Source: an uncultured Spartobacteria bacterium (lineage in GTDB: Bacteria > Verrucomicrobiota > Verrucomicrobiia > Chthoniobacterales > Chthoniobacteraceae). Taken from it: 64,000 bases of DNA. The DNA is taken from the NCBI GenBank assembly GCA_903933715.1, contig CAIZLD010000001.1:1-64000 (forward strand), written 5' to 3'. Below the pieces are notes generated by a model. That model was not told the DNA's origin, searched no databases, and saw only the letters and a list, made by a program, of their open reading frames with translations. Below are positions 1-8,906 of this stretch, one piece after another (the first letter of the stretch is position 1; every line of letters starts with the position of its first letter). The position numbers and the translations under genes are program-made.

Positions 1-57
1 AGAATACGCGCAAAGAAAAGACCACGCCGCCGGGAGTTTCGAAGCTCGATGGTATTT

Positions 58-95
58 AACACCGAGGCACGGAGGCACAGAGGCACGGAAAAAGG
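58..95. repeat. short tandem purine-rich repeat (aggcacrg)
   Basis: The bases after position 58 repeat an eight-base unit of the form aggcacag/aggcacgg about three times. The flanking 143 bases before the first gene end hold no other feature I can see. The style resembles the aaagacgcaaaggcg repeats later in the window, but the sequence is different. Confidence 0.5.
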
Positions 96-143
96 CAATC
101 GAGGAGGAAACAGAGGGCTCCTTTCTGGATTCGTGAACACGAC

Positions 144-632
144 CTAATAAAACTCCCGGATTTCCCGCATCATTCGCTGGATGTGGCGATATTTGCGGAC
201 CGGTTTAAGACGCCGATAGCTCTCCCACGGGTCGCCCCAATGGAGCACTTCGATGTGGACCCGGCGCACTCCCCATCGGCACATCTCCGAGCGGCTCGGC
301 TGATAAAGGTCGATGGTATTCCTCCCGGCCAGCGCCCATCCATAATCATCCACCTGGCAGATGGCCCCGGTCTCCTGAATCCGAAAAAGCGTTCCGGCAG
401 GCCAGCGCGCCCAATCCGCGGCGGCGCTGTGAATCTTGCGGTCGTAACGCAACGGGGTCCCCAGCGCGGAGAGAGCCCCGTAACGGCGATGATCCCGCTC
501 CGAATGCGTGTAGGCGGTGGTGCGGACCGACTGGATGCGGGTGCGGGGGAGAGGTTCCTCGTAACGGGGGAGAGACCTAATACACCCGGTCATCAGACAG
601 AGCAAAACCAGAAAAGGACAGAGGCGAATCAC
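144..632 (-). CDS. 3D-domain lipoprotein (MltA-type double-psi barrel fold)
   Basis: Probable outer-membrane or periplasmic lipoprotein of about 162 aa. With a GTG start at 632 the protein begins with a hydrophobic segment ending in the lipobox LMTGC (Cys 17). The reading frame stays open to a TTG at 716, but that longer start would overlap the end of the preceding gene and add a polar leader. The mature part contains the pattern of the 3D domain named for its three Asp residues: VRTTAYTHSE at the start of the barrel, then CQVDDYGWALAG and NTIDLYQ, ending with WGVRRVHIEVLHWG. In other proteins this fold occurs in lytic transglycosylases and cell-wall-binding proteins. No separate catalytic domain is visible, so the enzymatic role is unknown. 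It lies directly downstream of a small gene on the same strand and may be co-transcribed with it. Confidence 0.65.
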   Translation of the reverse strand: MIRLCPFLVLLCLMTGCIRSLPRYEEPLPRTRIQSVRTTAYTHSERDHRRYGALSALGTPLRYDRKIHSAAADWARWPAGTLFRIQETGAICQVDDYGWALAGRNTIDLYQPSRSEMCRWGVRRVHIEVLHWGDPWESYRRLKPVRKYRHIQRMMREIREFY

Positions 633-691
633 AGGAGGGAACGTGCTTGGCGCAGCATAATTAACTCCCGCCTCCGCGCAATCTCTTTCCT

Positions 692-898
692 CTATTTTTG
701 CCGGGCAAAGATCCAATCATTATTGCGCGCTGCCTGCCACGGCGGAATGATCCCCAACCGCTCCCATTCCAGCAACTTGCGCTCGCAAGCCAGTCGAACG
801 TCGTCGTAGTTATCGTATTCCTGTCGAGCCACCCCGCAGGTATCCTTGTGGAGCCGTTTAAATTTAATCTTGGGCTGCTCCAATTGCGTTTCGTCCAT
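692..898 (-). CDS. small conserved hypothetical protein, 68 aa
   Basis: A short basic/acidic cytoplasmic protein of unknown function. The start was chosen at the ATG at 898 because AAGGAGG lies five bases upstream on the minus strand, one of the few strong Shine-Dalgarno sequences in this window. The frame runs further upstream without a stop but has no comparable signal. The protein has no signal peptide or membrane segment. It starts MDETQLEQPKIKF and is rich in charged residues, with an aromatic C-terminal half (LLEWERLGIIPPW). I recognise no family. Its stop lies close to the following lipoprotein gene on the same strand, so the two may share a transcript. Confidence 0.65.
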   Translation of the reverse strand: MDETQLEQPKIKFKRLHKDTCGVARQEYDNYDDVRLACERKLLEWERLGIIPPWQAARNNDWIFARQK

Positions 899-1168
899 TA
901 AAACCTCCTTTTTTAAGGCGAATCCCCCCGATGAGATATCCCCCCCGGATCCCCGGGACGGCATCGGATCGTTCGCGTTGGTGTACTACACCCGCGAAGA
1001 AATAGCTCCGAACCGTCTTCGGCAACAAGACACGGCAGGGCGATTGGCGCAAAAAGACCGCCGCGAACCGCTGTTTGGTAAAGGAAGATGATTGAACGCA
1101 AAAATCAGCTTTCTTCGCGGCGATCTGAGGAATAGACTCCGAAGGTAACGTCCCCATCGACAACCCTC
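899..1168. other. intergenic region without recognisable gene
   Basis: This divergent gap of 270 bases separates the small minus-strand gene from the membrane-protein gene on the plus strand, so promoters for both directions must lie here. Frames are open on the minus strand, but they have no start signal or recognisable protein character. I see no hairpin repeat or RNA. Confidence 0.4.
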
Positions 1169-1672
1169 ATGGACTACACACTTTCGCCGCTTCCTTTAGA
1201 CATCACCCCGGTGCCCTCTGCCGCGCGCAGGCGGCATCGCCGGAGCAAATGGAAGAACGGCCGGTTTTACGTTTTCCTGATTTTTATTTGGCTGCGGATG
1301 GTCGATGTCTTCACTCTGACTTGCGTCTACCCCCAATTGCCAATGAGCCAAAAACCGCCCGTGATTGCCTGGGTTCTCGTGACCGCCATCTGGACCACGG
1401 TGCTTCTTTTGGCCATCTGGTTACGGCAGAGTTGGGCCAAGCATATCCTTGCAGGCAGCCTCTTGAGCGCCGTGATCTTCATGTTGACCGGGATTCCCGG
1501 GCTGCCGGACGTCCCTCATCCAAAAAGGGATTTTATGTTGATCATGCAGTTCACCGTCGCTTATTTCCCCGTGGCGTTGATCCTGATGGCTTCCCGCAAA
1601 ATTCATAAGCTCACGATGCAGAGTCTTAAAGTCGCGGGGGACAAACCGAGCGGCTGGCCAGGCGGGCATTGA
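1169..1672 (+). CDS. hypothetical membrane protein, 167 aa
   Basis: Predicted inner-membrane protein with about four transmembrane segments: roughly residues 31-52, 66-85, 92-110 and 125-143. A short basic stretch (ARRRHRRSKWKNGR) precedes the first helix, and the positive-inside rule would place the N-terminus in the cytoplasm. The C-terminal 25 residues are polar. I recognise no catalytic motif or family, so the function is unknown. The ATG at 1169 is the first in frame. The next gene, a flavoprotein, starts 44 bases after the stop on the same strand, so a weak operon is possible. Confidence 0.6.
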   Translation: MDYTLSPLPLDITPVPSAARRRHRRSKWKNGRFYVFLIFIWLRMVDVFTLTCVYPQLPMSQKPPVIAWVLVTAIWTTVLLLAIWLRQSWAKHILAGSLLSAVIFMLTGIPGLPDVPHPKRDFMLIMQFTVAYFPVALILMASRKIHKLTMQSLKVAGDKPSGWPGGH

Positions 1673-1716
1673 TAAGGTTCGCCAGCCTGAAACGGGCGTG
1701 CTAGGGTTCGGCTCAC

Positions 1717-2943
1717 ATGAATATCGCCATTATCGGAGGCGGTCCGGCCGGTATGCGCGCAGCGGAAATCGCCGCGGCCGGAAACGCCTCTGTCACACTT
1801 TTTGACGCCAAACCGTCTGTCGGGCGCAAATTTCTGGTTGCCGGGACGGGCGGTCTTAATCTTACCCGAGCCGAAACTGCGGAACGGCTTGCCACCCGTT
1901 ACAGCGGCCATGGAATGCCCGAACATCTCTGGCCTTCGCTGATCGCCGATTTCGATTCCAGTGCTTTCCGCGAATGGGCCCACGGGTTGGGCATCGAAAC
2001 GTTTGCCGCCTCCTCGGGACGCGTTTATCCGGTCGGCCTCAAAGCCGCCCGGCTGCTGCGCCGCTGGAAAGCGCGGCTCGATGAATTGGGCGTTTGCTTC
2101 AAAATGCGCCACCGTTGGACGGGGTTTGCGACCAACCCGACACCCGACGATCTCCAACTCAAAATGATTTCGCCCGAAGGCCACCCCGTTGTGTTCAAGG
2201 CGGACGCGGTGATCCTGGCACTCGGGGGCGGTTCCTGGCCGTTGACCGGATCGGATGGGAGCTGGATCAAAATCCTCGAACAGCAAGGGGTCGCCATCGC
2301 CCCGCTGGAACCGGCCAACTGCGGCTGGGAAGTCGGATGGCCCGCGAGCGTTCTCGAAAAGGCCGAAGGCAAGCCGCTCAAAAACATTGTGGCACGGGCC
2401 GGGGAGCAGCAAGTGGAAGGCGAACTGCTTATCACCCGTTACGGGATCGAAGGGGGCGCGCTTTACGCATTGGGAGCCAATCTGCGAGCCCTCAAAAACG
2501 CCAACGGCACGGCGGAATTGAGCCTCGATCTCAAGCCGGGCTCCACCGCCAAGCAACTCATTTCCAGGCTCGGGACTTTGGGGAGATCCCCGCTTAATCT
2601 TCTGGCCGATGCCCGGAGTCGCTGGCGTTTAAGCCCCGCCGCGTTTGCACTTCTGGAAAGCCGAAGCCCCTACGCCACGCCCGGGGAACTAGTGGAAGCC
2701 GCTAAAGATTTTCGGCTCACGTTGCGCGGACCCCGACCTCTTAATGAGGCAATTTCATCAGCCGGAGGGATTTGCTGGAGCCAACTGACGGACGGCCTGA
2801 TGTTTCGGTATCTGCCGGGAGTTTTTGCCGCCGGGGAGATGATCGACTGGGAAGCCCCCACCGGCGGCTACCTGCTTCAAGGTTGCATGGTGACCGGCCA
2901 CCGGGCCGCCCGTAGCGCCCTGGAGTGGCTCCGCTCGCGATAG
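1717..2943 (+). CDS. FAD-dependent oxidoreductase, HI0933/BaiN-like flavoprotein (TIGR03862-type)
   Basis: Flavoprotein of 408 aa. The N-terminus MNIAIIGGGPAGMRAAEIAA is a Rossmann GxGxxG FAD-binding motif. It is followed at about residue 35 by the family-typical segment PSVGRKFLVAGTGGLNLTRAE. A second nucleotide-contact stretch (ILALGGGSWPLTGSDG) lies near residues 168-183. The C-terminus PTGGYLLQGCMVTGHRAA closes the FAD site as in HI0933-like proteins. Length and motifs fit the uncharacterised PP_4765-like subgroup better than BaiN itself. The substrate is unknown, although related enzymes reduce or dehydrogenate carbon-carbon bonds. It is cytoplasmic, without signal peptide. The histidine kinase gene follows on the same strand. 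Confidence 0.85.
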   Translation: MNIAIIGGGPAGMRAAEIAAAGNASVTLFDAKPSVGRKFLVAGTGGLNLTRAETAERLATRYSGHGMPEHLWPSLIADFDSSAFREWAHGLGIETFAASSGRVYPVGLKAARLLRRWKARLDELGVCFKMRHRWTGFATNPTPDDLQLKMISPEGHPVVFKADAVILALGGGSWPLTGSDGSWIKILEQQGVAIAPLEPANCGWEVGWPASVLEKAEGKPLKNIVARAGEQQVEGELLITRYGIEGGALYALGANLRALKNANGTAELSLDLKPGSTAKQLISRLGTLGRSPLNLLADARSRWRLSPAAFALLESRSPYATPGELVEAAKDFRLTLRGPRPLNEAISSAGGICWSQLTDGLMFRYLPGVFAAGEMIDWEAPTGGYLLQGCMVTGHRAARSALEWLRSR

Positions 2944-3054
2944 CCAGCACTGTTTTGGCGTTAAGTCCAATGCCCTGTGGCTGGAATATGTGTTATATTT
3001 CGCAATACGATTCCGCTCCGGAGCGATAAACTCCGTTCCACCGCGCAACAGTTT

Positions 3055-5784
3055 ATGAACGAGCCTGAAGAGAAGATTCGCGCGATTAACGCCAGCCTGG
3101 AAGAGCGCGTGCGCGAACGGACACGGCAGCTTGCCGAAAGTGAAATGCGCTACCGGATGCTCTACGAGGGTTCGCCTGTGTCCATTTGGCAGGAGGATTG
3201 GACCCGAGTCATTGAAAGCATCAACGAGCTTCGCGCACGGGGAGTCAGCGACTTTCCCGCCTATTTCCGCGAGCATCCGCAGTTTGTTGCCCGCGCACTC
3301 AACGACGTCAAAATCCTGGACATCAATGAGTGGACCCTGCGCATGTTCGGAGCCAAAAATAAGGCGGATTTGCTCAGTTCGCTTGAAACAGTTTTTGGCA
3401 CAGAGACCACCCTGCCGGGTTTTATTGGCGAACTCTGCTCTCTGGCACAAGGAGAAGCGGTTTACCGCGCTGAAATGGCTCTGAACACGCTGAAGGGGGA
3501 CACTATCGACGCTTTGCTGAACATGACCTTCCCCCCGCTCGACTCCCATTATGGCGAGGTGCTGGTGAGTGTTCTGGACATCACCGAGCAAAGGAAAACC
3601 GAAAAGGCGTTAAAAACGGGCGAGGACCGCCTCCGCTTTTTCTTTGAGCGCCAGCTCGTGGGAATGGCGATCACCTCGCCGAAAAAGGGATGGCTCCAGG
3701 TCAACGAAAAATTGTGCCAAATGCTCGGCTATACCCGGGAGGAGCTGGCTGAGGTGACATGGGCGGAAATAACCTATCCTGACGATCTGGCCGCCGATAT
3801 TGCGCAGTTCGAGCGGATGAGCCGGGGAGAAATTGAAGGCTATACGCTGGAAAAACGCTTCGTGCGAAAAGACGGCAGCGTTGTCTTTACAAATCTGGCC
3901 GTCGGCTGTGTGCGGAAAGCGAACGGCTCGCTCGATTATGTGCTCGCGATGTTGGAAGACATTACCGAACGCAAGCGCGCCGAGGAAGCCCTCCGGAATC
4001 TCAATGCAACCTTGGAGGAACACATCGAGCAGCGCACGGCCGAGCTCAAAACTGCCATTACGATGTTGCAAACCGAAGTGGCCGAACGCACGCGCGCGGA
4101 AGATGAACTGCGCCGGATCAACCGCATCTATGCCGTTTTGAGCCAAGTCAACCAGGCCGTCATCCGGGCGGATTCCCACGAAAGGCTCTTGCAGCAGATT
4201 TGCGAGATTTGCATCCAATTCGGCGGCTTCAAGATGGCCTGGGTGGGAACGGTTAATCCTCAAACCCGGCAAGTGGTTCCAGTTGCTTCCGCGGGAGACG
4301 AACGAGGCTATCTCAATAAAATCAGCATCTACGCGGACGACCGGCCTGAAGGCAAAGGCGCTGCGGGAACTTCGATCCGCGAAGCGCGGACATGCGTCAG
4401 TAACGATTTTTTGCATGATCCGGACACTCTCCCCTGGCGTGAGGCCGCCACCGAATCCGGCCTGAAAGCCGCCATCGCGCTCCCGCTCCGAAACCAGAAC
4501 CAGTTGTACGGAACCGTTGTCGTTTACACGGATAATCCGAATTACTTCCACTCCAGAGAGGTGCATCTCCTTGAAGAAGTCGCTTCCGATATTTCGTTCG
4601 CCTTGGATCACCTGGATCAGGAAATCCGGCGCAAACAAAACGAGGAGGCATTGAAGCAAGCCAAAGCATCCGCGGAAGCGGCCAACCGGGCCAAGGATCA
4701 GTTTCTGGCGATGCTCAGCCACGAGTTGCGAACCCCGTTGACTCCGGTGGTCGCGACTCTTTCGGAGCTGAACACGCAAGAGGAATTGCCCGGGGAACTG
4801 CAGGCCGATATGGAGATGATTCTCCGAAATGTGCAAATGGAAGTAAAATTAATCGATGACCTGCTGGACATCACCCGGATCAGCCGCGGAGCGATTGATC
4901 TGCACCCGGAGGTCGTTGATGCGTGCCTTTTGCTTCAATCGGCGCTGGGCATCTGCCAGAAAGATGTCGATTCCAAACACCTGGATATTTCGCTGAGCTT
5001 CCAAGCCAAAACGCGCCACATAAGGGCCGACCCGACACGCATGCGCCAGGTGTTCTGGAACCTAATTAAAAACGCGGTCGCGTACACCCCGGAAGGGGGG
5101 CGGATCACATTGCGCACCTCCAATGCCGATGATCAGTTGAAAATTGAAATCGAGGATACGGGCATCGGGATTCGCTCCGAAGTGTTACCCAAAATCTTTC
5201 AACCTTTCGAGCGGGGCAATCATGCGACGTCCCCCCGGCGCTTTGGCGGTCTGGGGCTGGGCCTGAGTATTGCGAAATCGGTCGTGGAGCTTCATCACGG
5301 CACGATTACAGTATCCAGCCAAGGCTTAAACCAAGGGGCAACCTTTACCGTCAAGCTCCCCCTGGCCACCCCGGCCGAGCCTCCCCAAAAGATCACACCT
5401 CCCCCGGTCATGGGAGAAGCCGCGAAGAAACTTCTTCTCGTCGAAGACCACCCCGACACATTGCTGGCAATGTCCAAGCTTCTTCGCAAATGGGGATACG
5501 CGTTAGTGACAGCCGATTGCGTGCAAGCAGCTCTCGAACGCCTCTCCAGCGAGTCTTTTGACGTGTTGATCAGCGACCTGGGGCTGCCCGATGGCAGTGG
5601 TCTGGAAATCATGCACGCGGCCAAAAATCGACCAAATATCAAAGGGATCTCCCTAAGCGGTTACGGTACGGACGACGATATTCGCAATAGCCTGGAGGCG
5701 GGATTCCTGGAGCACTTGGTCAAACCAATCAGTGCCGAGAACCTGCGCCATGCCGTGCAGCGGGCGGCTTCGCCCCGTGAATAA
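3055..5784 (+). CDS. hybrid sensor histidine kinase (PAS-PAS-GAF-HisKA-HATPase-REC)
   Basis: Cytoplasmic hybrid histidine kinase of about 909 aa. The start is taken at the ATG at 3055, and a GTG at 2977 in the same frame would add 26 residues. Domains in order: short coiled coil (residues 5-25), divergent PAS (about 30-175), PAS with PAC (about 188-305), coiled coil, GAF (about 365-525), then HisKA with MLSHELRTPL, whose His 556 is the phosphorylation site. The HATPase domain has NLIKNAV (N box), EDTGIGI (G1) and GLGLGLS (G2). A C-terminal receiver carries the phosphoacceptor in LISDLGLPDGSG (Asp 841) and Lys in LVKPI. No membrane segment is present, so it probably senses an internal signal. 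No response regulator lies next to it. It is a paralogue of the kinase at 36944-38713. Confidence 0.92.
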   Translation: MNEPEEKIRAINASLEERVRERTRQLAESEMRYRMLYEGSPVSIWQEDWTRVIESINELRARGVSDFPAYFREHPQFVARALNDVKILDINEWTLRMFGAKNKADLLSSLETVFGTETTLPGFIGELCSLAQGEAVYRAEMALNTLKGDTIDALLNMTFPPLDSHYGEVLVSVLDITEQRKTEKALKTGEDRLRFFFERQLVGMAITSPKKGWLQVNEKLCQMLGYTREELAEVTWAEITYPDDLAADIAQFERMSRGEIEGYTLEKRFVRKDGSVVFTNLAVGCVRKANGSLDYVLAMLEDITERKRAEEALRNLNATLEEHIEQRTAELKTAITMLQTEVAERTRAEDELRRINRIYAVLSQVNQAVIRADSHERLLQQICEICIQFGGFKMAWVGTVNPQTRQVVPVASAGDERGYLNKISIYADDRPEGKGAAGTSIREARTCVSNDFLHDPDTLPWREAATESGLKAAIALPLRNQNQLYGTVVVYTDNPNYFHSREVHLLEEVASDISFALDHLDQEIRRKQNEEALKQAKASAEAANRAKDQFLAMLSHELRTPLTPVVATLSELNTQEELPGELQADMEMILRNVQMEVKLIDDLLDITRISRGAIDLHPEVVDACLLLQSALGICQKDVDSKHLDISLSFQAKTRHIRADPTRMRQVFWNLIKNAVAYTPEGGRITLRTSNADDQLKIEIEDTGIGIRSEVLPKIFQPFERGNHATSPRRFGGLGLGLSIAKSVVELHHGTITVSSQGLNQGATFTVKLPLATPAEPPQKITPPPVMGEAAKKLLLVEDHPDTLLAMSKLLRKWGYALVTADCVQAALERLSSESFDVLISDLGLPDGSGLEIMHAAKNRPNIKGISLSGYGTDDDIRNSLEAGFLEHLVKPISAENLRHAVQRAASPRE

Positions 5785-5939
5785 CGAAATCAAAACCGCT
5801 CTAATACTTGTCCCGCCAAATCTGCAAGGCAAAGAAATGCGGATTGCGGTTCTCCATGGACTGGGAGACCTATTTTCGTCCCAGCCCGCCAAAACACTTG
5901 CTCTCGAGCCCGCCTCATGCTTTTTGGTTATTTGTGCGA

Positions 5940-7061
5940 ATGATTCGTCGACTAGTCAGGTTGGTTGCCCTCTGCCTCGCGGCAGTCGCCCCCTTGGCCA
6001 ATGGCCAGGAATTGGCCGTCCAACCGACTCCGTTTACGGTGCTGCTCGATTTCGCCGCGCTGCGCCAGCCGGCCGCCCCCAAACCGGCCCTCCCGATCTG
6101 GCTTGAATCGGTCAAGATCATCCCCGCCGAACCCGCCGGCGAGAGTGCCGTTTCGGGACTCCCTGAATCGAAGGATACGCCTCACACGACGGTCCGAATC
6201 CGGCTACGCTCCCTGCCGGGGCTCAGCGAAGCCGTCCTGTTGCGGCTCTTTTTTGACGACCTCGCAACCGCCCATCCGACCATCACCGCTTGGTCGGAAA
6301 CCGGCGTGCAGAGTTTCAACTCCGGGCCGCTCGGGGCCGGGCTGGACCTCCCGGTCTCCGAATCGATGTCGATCCCGACGCAAGGGGTGGCCTATCTGGA
6401 CATCGACCTTCCCGGCGATGGCTCCAATCTCCGCAAAGCGCTTCTGACGACCCTAAAAAAGAGCACCGTCAATCAACCGCTCGATTTCGCACCCGTCACC
6501 TCTTCGAGCATCACCGAACCGGTCATCGATCCGTTCGGCAACCCGGCTCCGCAACCGGCGGCGGCCAACGACACTTATCTCTTTGGACGAGTGCGCGCCA
6601 CGTTGGAACCCGGCTTGGTCAAACTCGCCGCTCCCAAATTCTCGACCAACCCCGCCCCCGAAAGCGAGGCCACCCCCGAGGTTAAAACTTCGGCGGTTTA
6701 CGAGTTCGATCTCGAAGCTGCCCCCCTCATGGCGCTTGTCACCCTGGACATCCTGAACGCCGATCCCCTCGCCCCTCTCCAAGTCTGGGTCAACAACATG
6801 CCCGTGGGAGTCGTTTCAATGCAACTCGCCGATCTCGCCGATCCCGCCTACGCCGGGGTAGTGCGCCCGCTCCAGGCCATGCGCTTCCATTACGCCGGCT
6901 GGCTTCACGGCCAAATTGTCCTCCCCGGCGCCGCATTGAAAGCGGGCGCCAACACGATCACCCTGCAACTCCCCTCCGGGGCGAGTCCCGTGGCGATTCG
7001 CGCCATCGAGTTGCAACTCAAGCATAATTGGAGAATACTGGACTACCAATTTGCACCCTGA
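5940..7061 (+). CDS. secreted protein of unknown function, paired with a GspG-like pseudopilin
   Basis: Exported protein of about 373 aa. The start at 5940 gives a clear signal peptide: MIRRLVRL basic region, LVALCLAAVAP hydrophobic core, probable cleavage after LANG. An upstream TTG in frame at 5808 would bury this signal. The mature protein is rich in Pro, Ala and Leu with alternating hydrophobic strands. It has two similar-looking parts (about 45-180 and 215-370) separated by a Pro/Ala linker, suggesting beta-sandwich domains. The last part (VLPGAALKAGANTITLQLPSG) resembles the carbohydrate-binding-like end of many secreted beta proteins. I do not recognise a family. The stop codon lies one base before the ATG of the pseudopilin gene, a spacing that implies translational coupling and a shared role. 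Confidence 0.65.
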   Translation: MIRRLVRLVALCLAAVAPLANGQELAVQPTPFTVLLDFAALRQPAAPKPALPIWLESVKIIPAEPAGESAVSGLPESKDTPHTTVRIRLRSLPGLSEAVLLRLFFDDLATAHPTITAWSETGVQSFNSGPLGAGLDLPVSESMSIPTQGVAYLDIDLPGDGSNLRKALLTTLKKSTVNQPLDFAPVTSSSITEPVIDPFGNPAPQPAAANDTYLFGRVRATLEPGLVKLAAPKFSTNPAPESEATPEVKTSAVYEFDLEAAPLMALVTLDILNADPLAPLQVWVNNMPVGVVSMQLADLADPAYAGVVRPLQAMRFHYAGWLHGQIVLPGAALKAGANTITLQLPSGASPVAIRAIELQLKHNWRILDYQFAP

Positions 7062-7062
7062 A

Positions 7063-7530
7063 ATGAAATCACAGCAAAACCGAGTTCACCCATCCCGCCT
7101 GCAAAGCGGCTTTACGCTGCTGGAAATGACCCTGGTCATCTCGATCATCGTGATCTTGATGGGCGTCGCCATCAAACAAATGGGCGGCGCGGTCGATTTC
7201 GGCAAGGAAGTGCGCGTGAAAGCGGACATCCAGTGCCTTTCCACTTCGTTGCGGATGTACAATGCGCAAAACGGTTTTTACCCCACCACCGAACAGGGGC
7301 TCAAGGCGCTCGTCGTCCAACCGACCACCGAACCGCGTCCCCGCCAGTGGCGCTGTGCGTTTGAAGATGGCAAACTGCCGCGCGACCCGTGGGATTGTGA
7401 ATACAGTTTTATCTGCCCCGGCAAACACAACCCGAAGAGCTTCGACATCATTTCCTCCGGCCCGGACCGTCTCCCCAACACCGCCGACGACATCGGCAAC
7501 TGGGACGATTCCAGCTCGAAAATTAACTGA
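7063..7530 (+). CDS. gspG: type II secretion-like major pseudopilin GspG
   Basis: Pseudopilin of 155 aa that would assemble into the periplasmic pseudopilus of a type II secretion or related system. The prepilin peptidase site is SGFTLLEMTLV: cleavage falls after Gly 16, Phe 17 becomes residue 1, and the conserved Glu is at +5. A hydrophobic helix follows (ISIIVILMGVAI). The globular part carries the GspG hallmark YPTTEQGLKALV and the C-terminal DPWDCEYSFICPG and DIISSGPDRLPNTADDIGNW. A TTG at 7051 is in frame but would overlap the preceding gene, so the ATG at 7063 is preferred. No other gsp genes (C, D, E, F) are within this window, so the partner machinery must be elsewhere or this is a specialised copy. 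Confidence 0.85.
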   Translation: MKSQQNRVHPSRLQSGFTLLEMTLVISIIVILMGVAIKQMGGAVDFGKEVRVKADIQCLSTSLRMYNAQNGFYPTTEQGLKALVVQPTTEPRPRQWRCAFEDGKLPRDPWDCEYSFICPGKHNPKSFDIISSGPDRLPNTADDIGNWDDSSSKIN

Positions 7531-7693
7531 TTTTCGGGTGCGCGTGAAAGGTGGATCGCGACCTCCGGGAGCGATGGGGAGTGCGCCTGCCATTTTTGCC
7601 GATCCACGAGCCATCCTCAATTTTGTTAAGTAGCCAGCGATCCATAAAACGGTGTAAAGTCCGATCTTAGCACACCGCCCGGTTTCCAAGCGT

Positions 7694-8596
7694 GTGCGCA
7701 TCAACCAGCCAACCGGTCCCGTGAATCCAGAAATCTTCCTCCTCCATACCCCCCCGTCGCCCGATTACGAACTGCTCGACAGCGGCGAAGGCGAAAAGCT
7801 GGAACGCTACGGCCCCGTCATTTTGCGTCGGCCTGATCCGCAGGCGTTGTGGCATAAATCCCACGCCGCCCTCTGGAAAGAAGCGCACGGCTCGTTTGTT
7901 CGCGAAGGACGGGATGGACGATGGAATTTCACCAAACCCGTTCCCGAAAAATGGACGATCCATTTCGGCGGCCTTGCCTTTCACATCCGCCCGACGGCCT
8001 TTAAGCACACCGGCATTTTTCCCGAACAAGAGCCCAACTGGAATTGGATGCGCGAATGCCTTCGCTCCAGCGGACGCCCGGTTTCCGTGTTGAATCTTTT
8101 TGGCTACACCGGCGGCGCATCGCTGGCCTGCGCGCAAGCGGGCGCAAAGGTGTGCCATGTGGACGCGTCCAAGGCCAGCATCGGCTGGGCCAAAGACAAC
8201 GCGCAAGCCTCCGGTCTGGCCGGGCAGCCGATCCGGTGGATTCTCGACGATGCCAAGGCATTTGTTCAACGGGAACTGCGGCGCGGCAATCGCTACGATG
8301 CCATTGTCATGGACCCGCCCGCGTTCGGACGCGGTCCCGACGGCGATGTGTGGCAGATCGAAGACGACTTTCTGCCGCTGGTGGACTCCTGCAAACGGCT
8401 CTTGAGCGAACACCCGCTCTTTTTCGCCATCAACGGTTACGCCGCCGGATATTCTCAACTGGCCTACCGCTACAATTTGCACGATATGGTCGCGAAGTTC
8501 GGAGGGAAAATCGAATCCGGCGAATTGACACTTCTCGAATCCAAGGGCGGGCGCTATTTGCCCTGCGGGATATTCGCCCGCTGGAGCGAAAAATGA
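7694..8596 (+). CDS. class I SAM-dependent methyltransferase, RlmI-like (23S rRNA cytosine methyltransferase family)
   Basis: Methyltransferase of about 300 aa. The SAM-binding Rossmann domain shows motif I as VLNLFGYTGGASLAC (about residues 132-146), the acidic strand end VDASKASIGWAKDNA, and the catalytic-loop motif VMDPPAFGRGPDG (about 210-222). The combination of the N-terminal half (FHIRPTAFKHTGIFPEQ, a substrate-binding segment) with DPPAF fits the RlmI/RlmK COG1092 group that methylates 23S rRNA. The usual N-terminal PUA domain is missing or replaced. Start is GTG at 7694. A second GTG at 7721 is possible and neither has a clear Shine-Dalgarno sequence. The exact substrate is unproven. 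Confidence 0.8.
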   Translation: MRINQPTGPVNPEIFLLHTPPSPDYELLDSGEGEKLERYGPVILRRPDPQALWHKSHAALWKEAHGSFVREGRDGRWNFTKPVPEKWTIHFGGLAFHIRPTAFKHTGIFPEQEPNWNWMRECLRSSGRPVSVLNLFGYTGGASLACAQAGAKVCHVDASKASIGWAKDNAQASGLAGQPIRWILDDAKAFVQRELRRGNRYDAIVMDPPAFGRGPDGDVWQIEDDFLPLVDSCKRLLSEHPLFFAINGYAAGYSQLAYRYNLHDMVAKFGGKIESGELTLLESKGGRYLPCGIFARWSEK

Positions 8597-8602
8597 CTGC
8601 GC

Positions 8603-8827
8603 TTACGCCACTGCCACATTGATCCGCACATCGCCGATTTCAACCCGCTGACCGGCCCGGATTTTGCATGCCTTGCGCAATTCCACCGCGCCGTCCACCC
8701 GGACTTCGCCGCTCGCGACCAGCTCTTTGGCCTCCGCGCCGCTCTCGGCCACTCCCATGAATTTGAGGAGCTTGTGAAGCTCTATAAAATCCTGGTTCGG
8801 GCGAAGTTGAAAATCGAGAATCTGCAT
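8603..8827 (-). CDS. RNA-binding S4 domain protein, YbcJ-like
   Basis: A 74-aa single-domain S4 RNA-binding protein of the YbcJ type. The core LHKLLKFMGVAESGAEAKEL is the S4 helix-turn-helix. It is followed by GEVRVDGAVELRKACKI, the beta turn typical of the family, and the protein ends in a short strand. Such proteins bind structured RNA and are implicated in ribosome biogenesis or translation. The start is the ATG at 8827. The frame continues upstream across intergenic repeats, but that extension has no protein character. It faces the methyltransferase gene tail-to-tail with only six bases between stops. Confidence 0.85.
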   Translation of the reverse strand: MQILDFQLRPNQDFIELHKLLKFMGVAESGAEAKELVASGEVRVDGAVELRKACKIRAGQRVEIGDVRINVAVA

Positions 8828-8906
8828 GCTGCCAGTGTGAACGATGCCTCTTTGAAATAAAAGAGCATAGAGAGGGGTGGGCTTAAAAATGGTGCGAATT
8901 TTCTCA

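Noticed and set aside
864-1163. Minus-strand open frame of about 99 codons
   Set aside because: It has no start signal or protein-like composition and overlaps the well-supported Shine-Dalgarno of the 68-aa gene.
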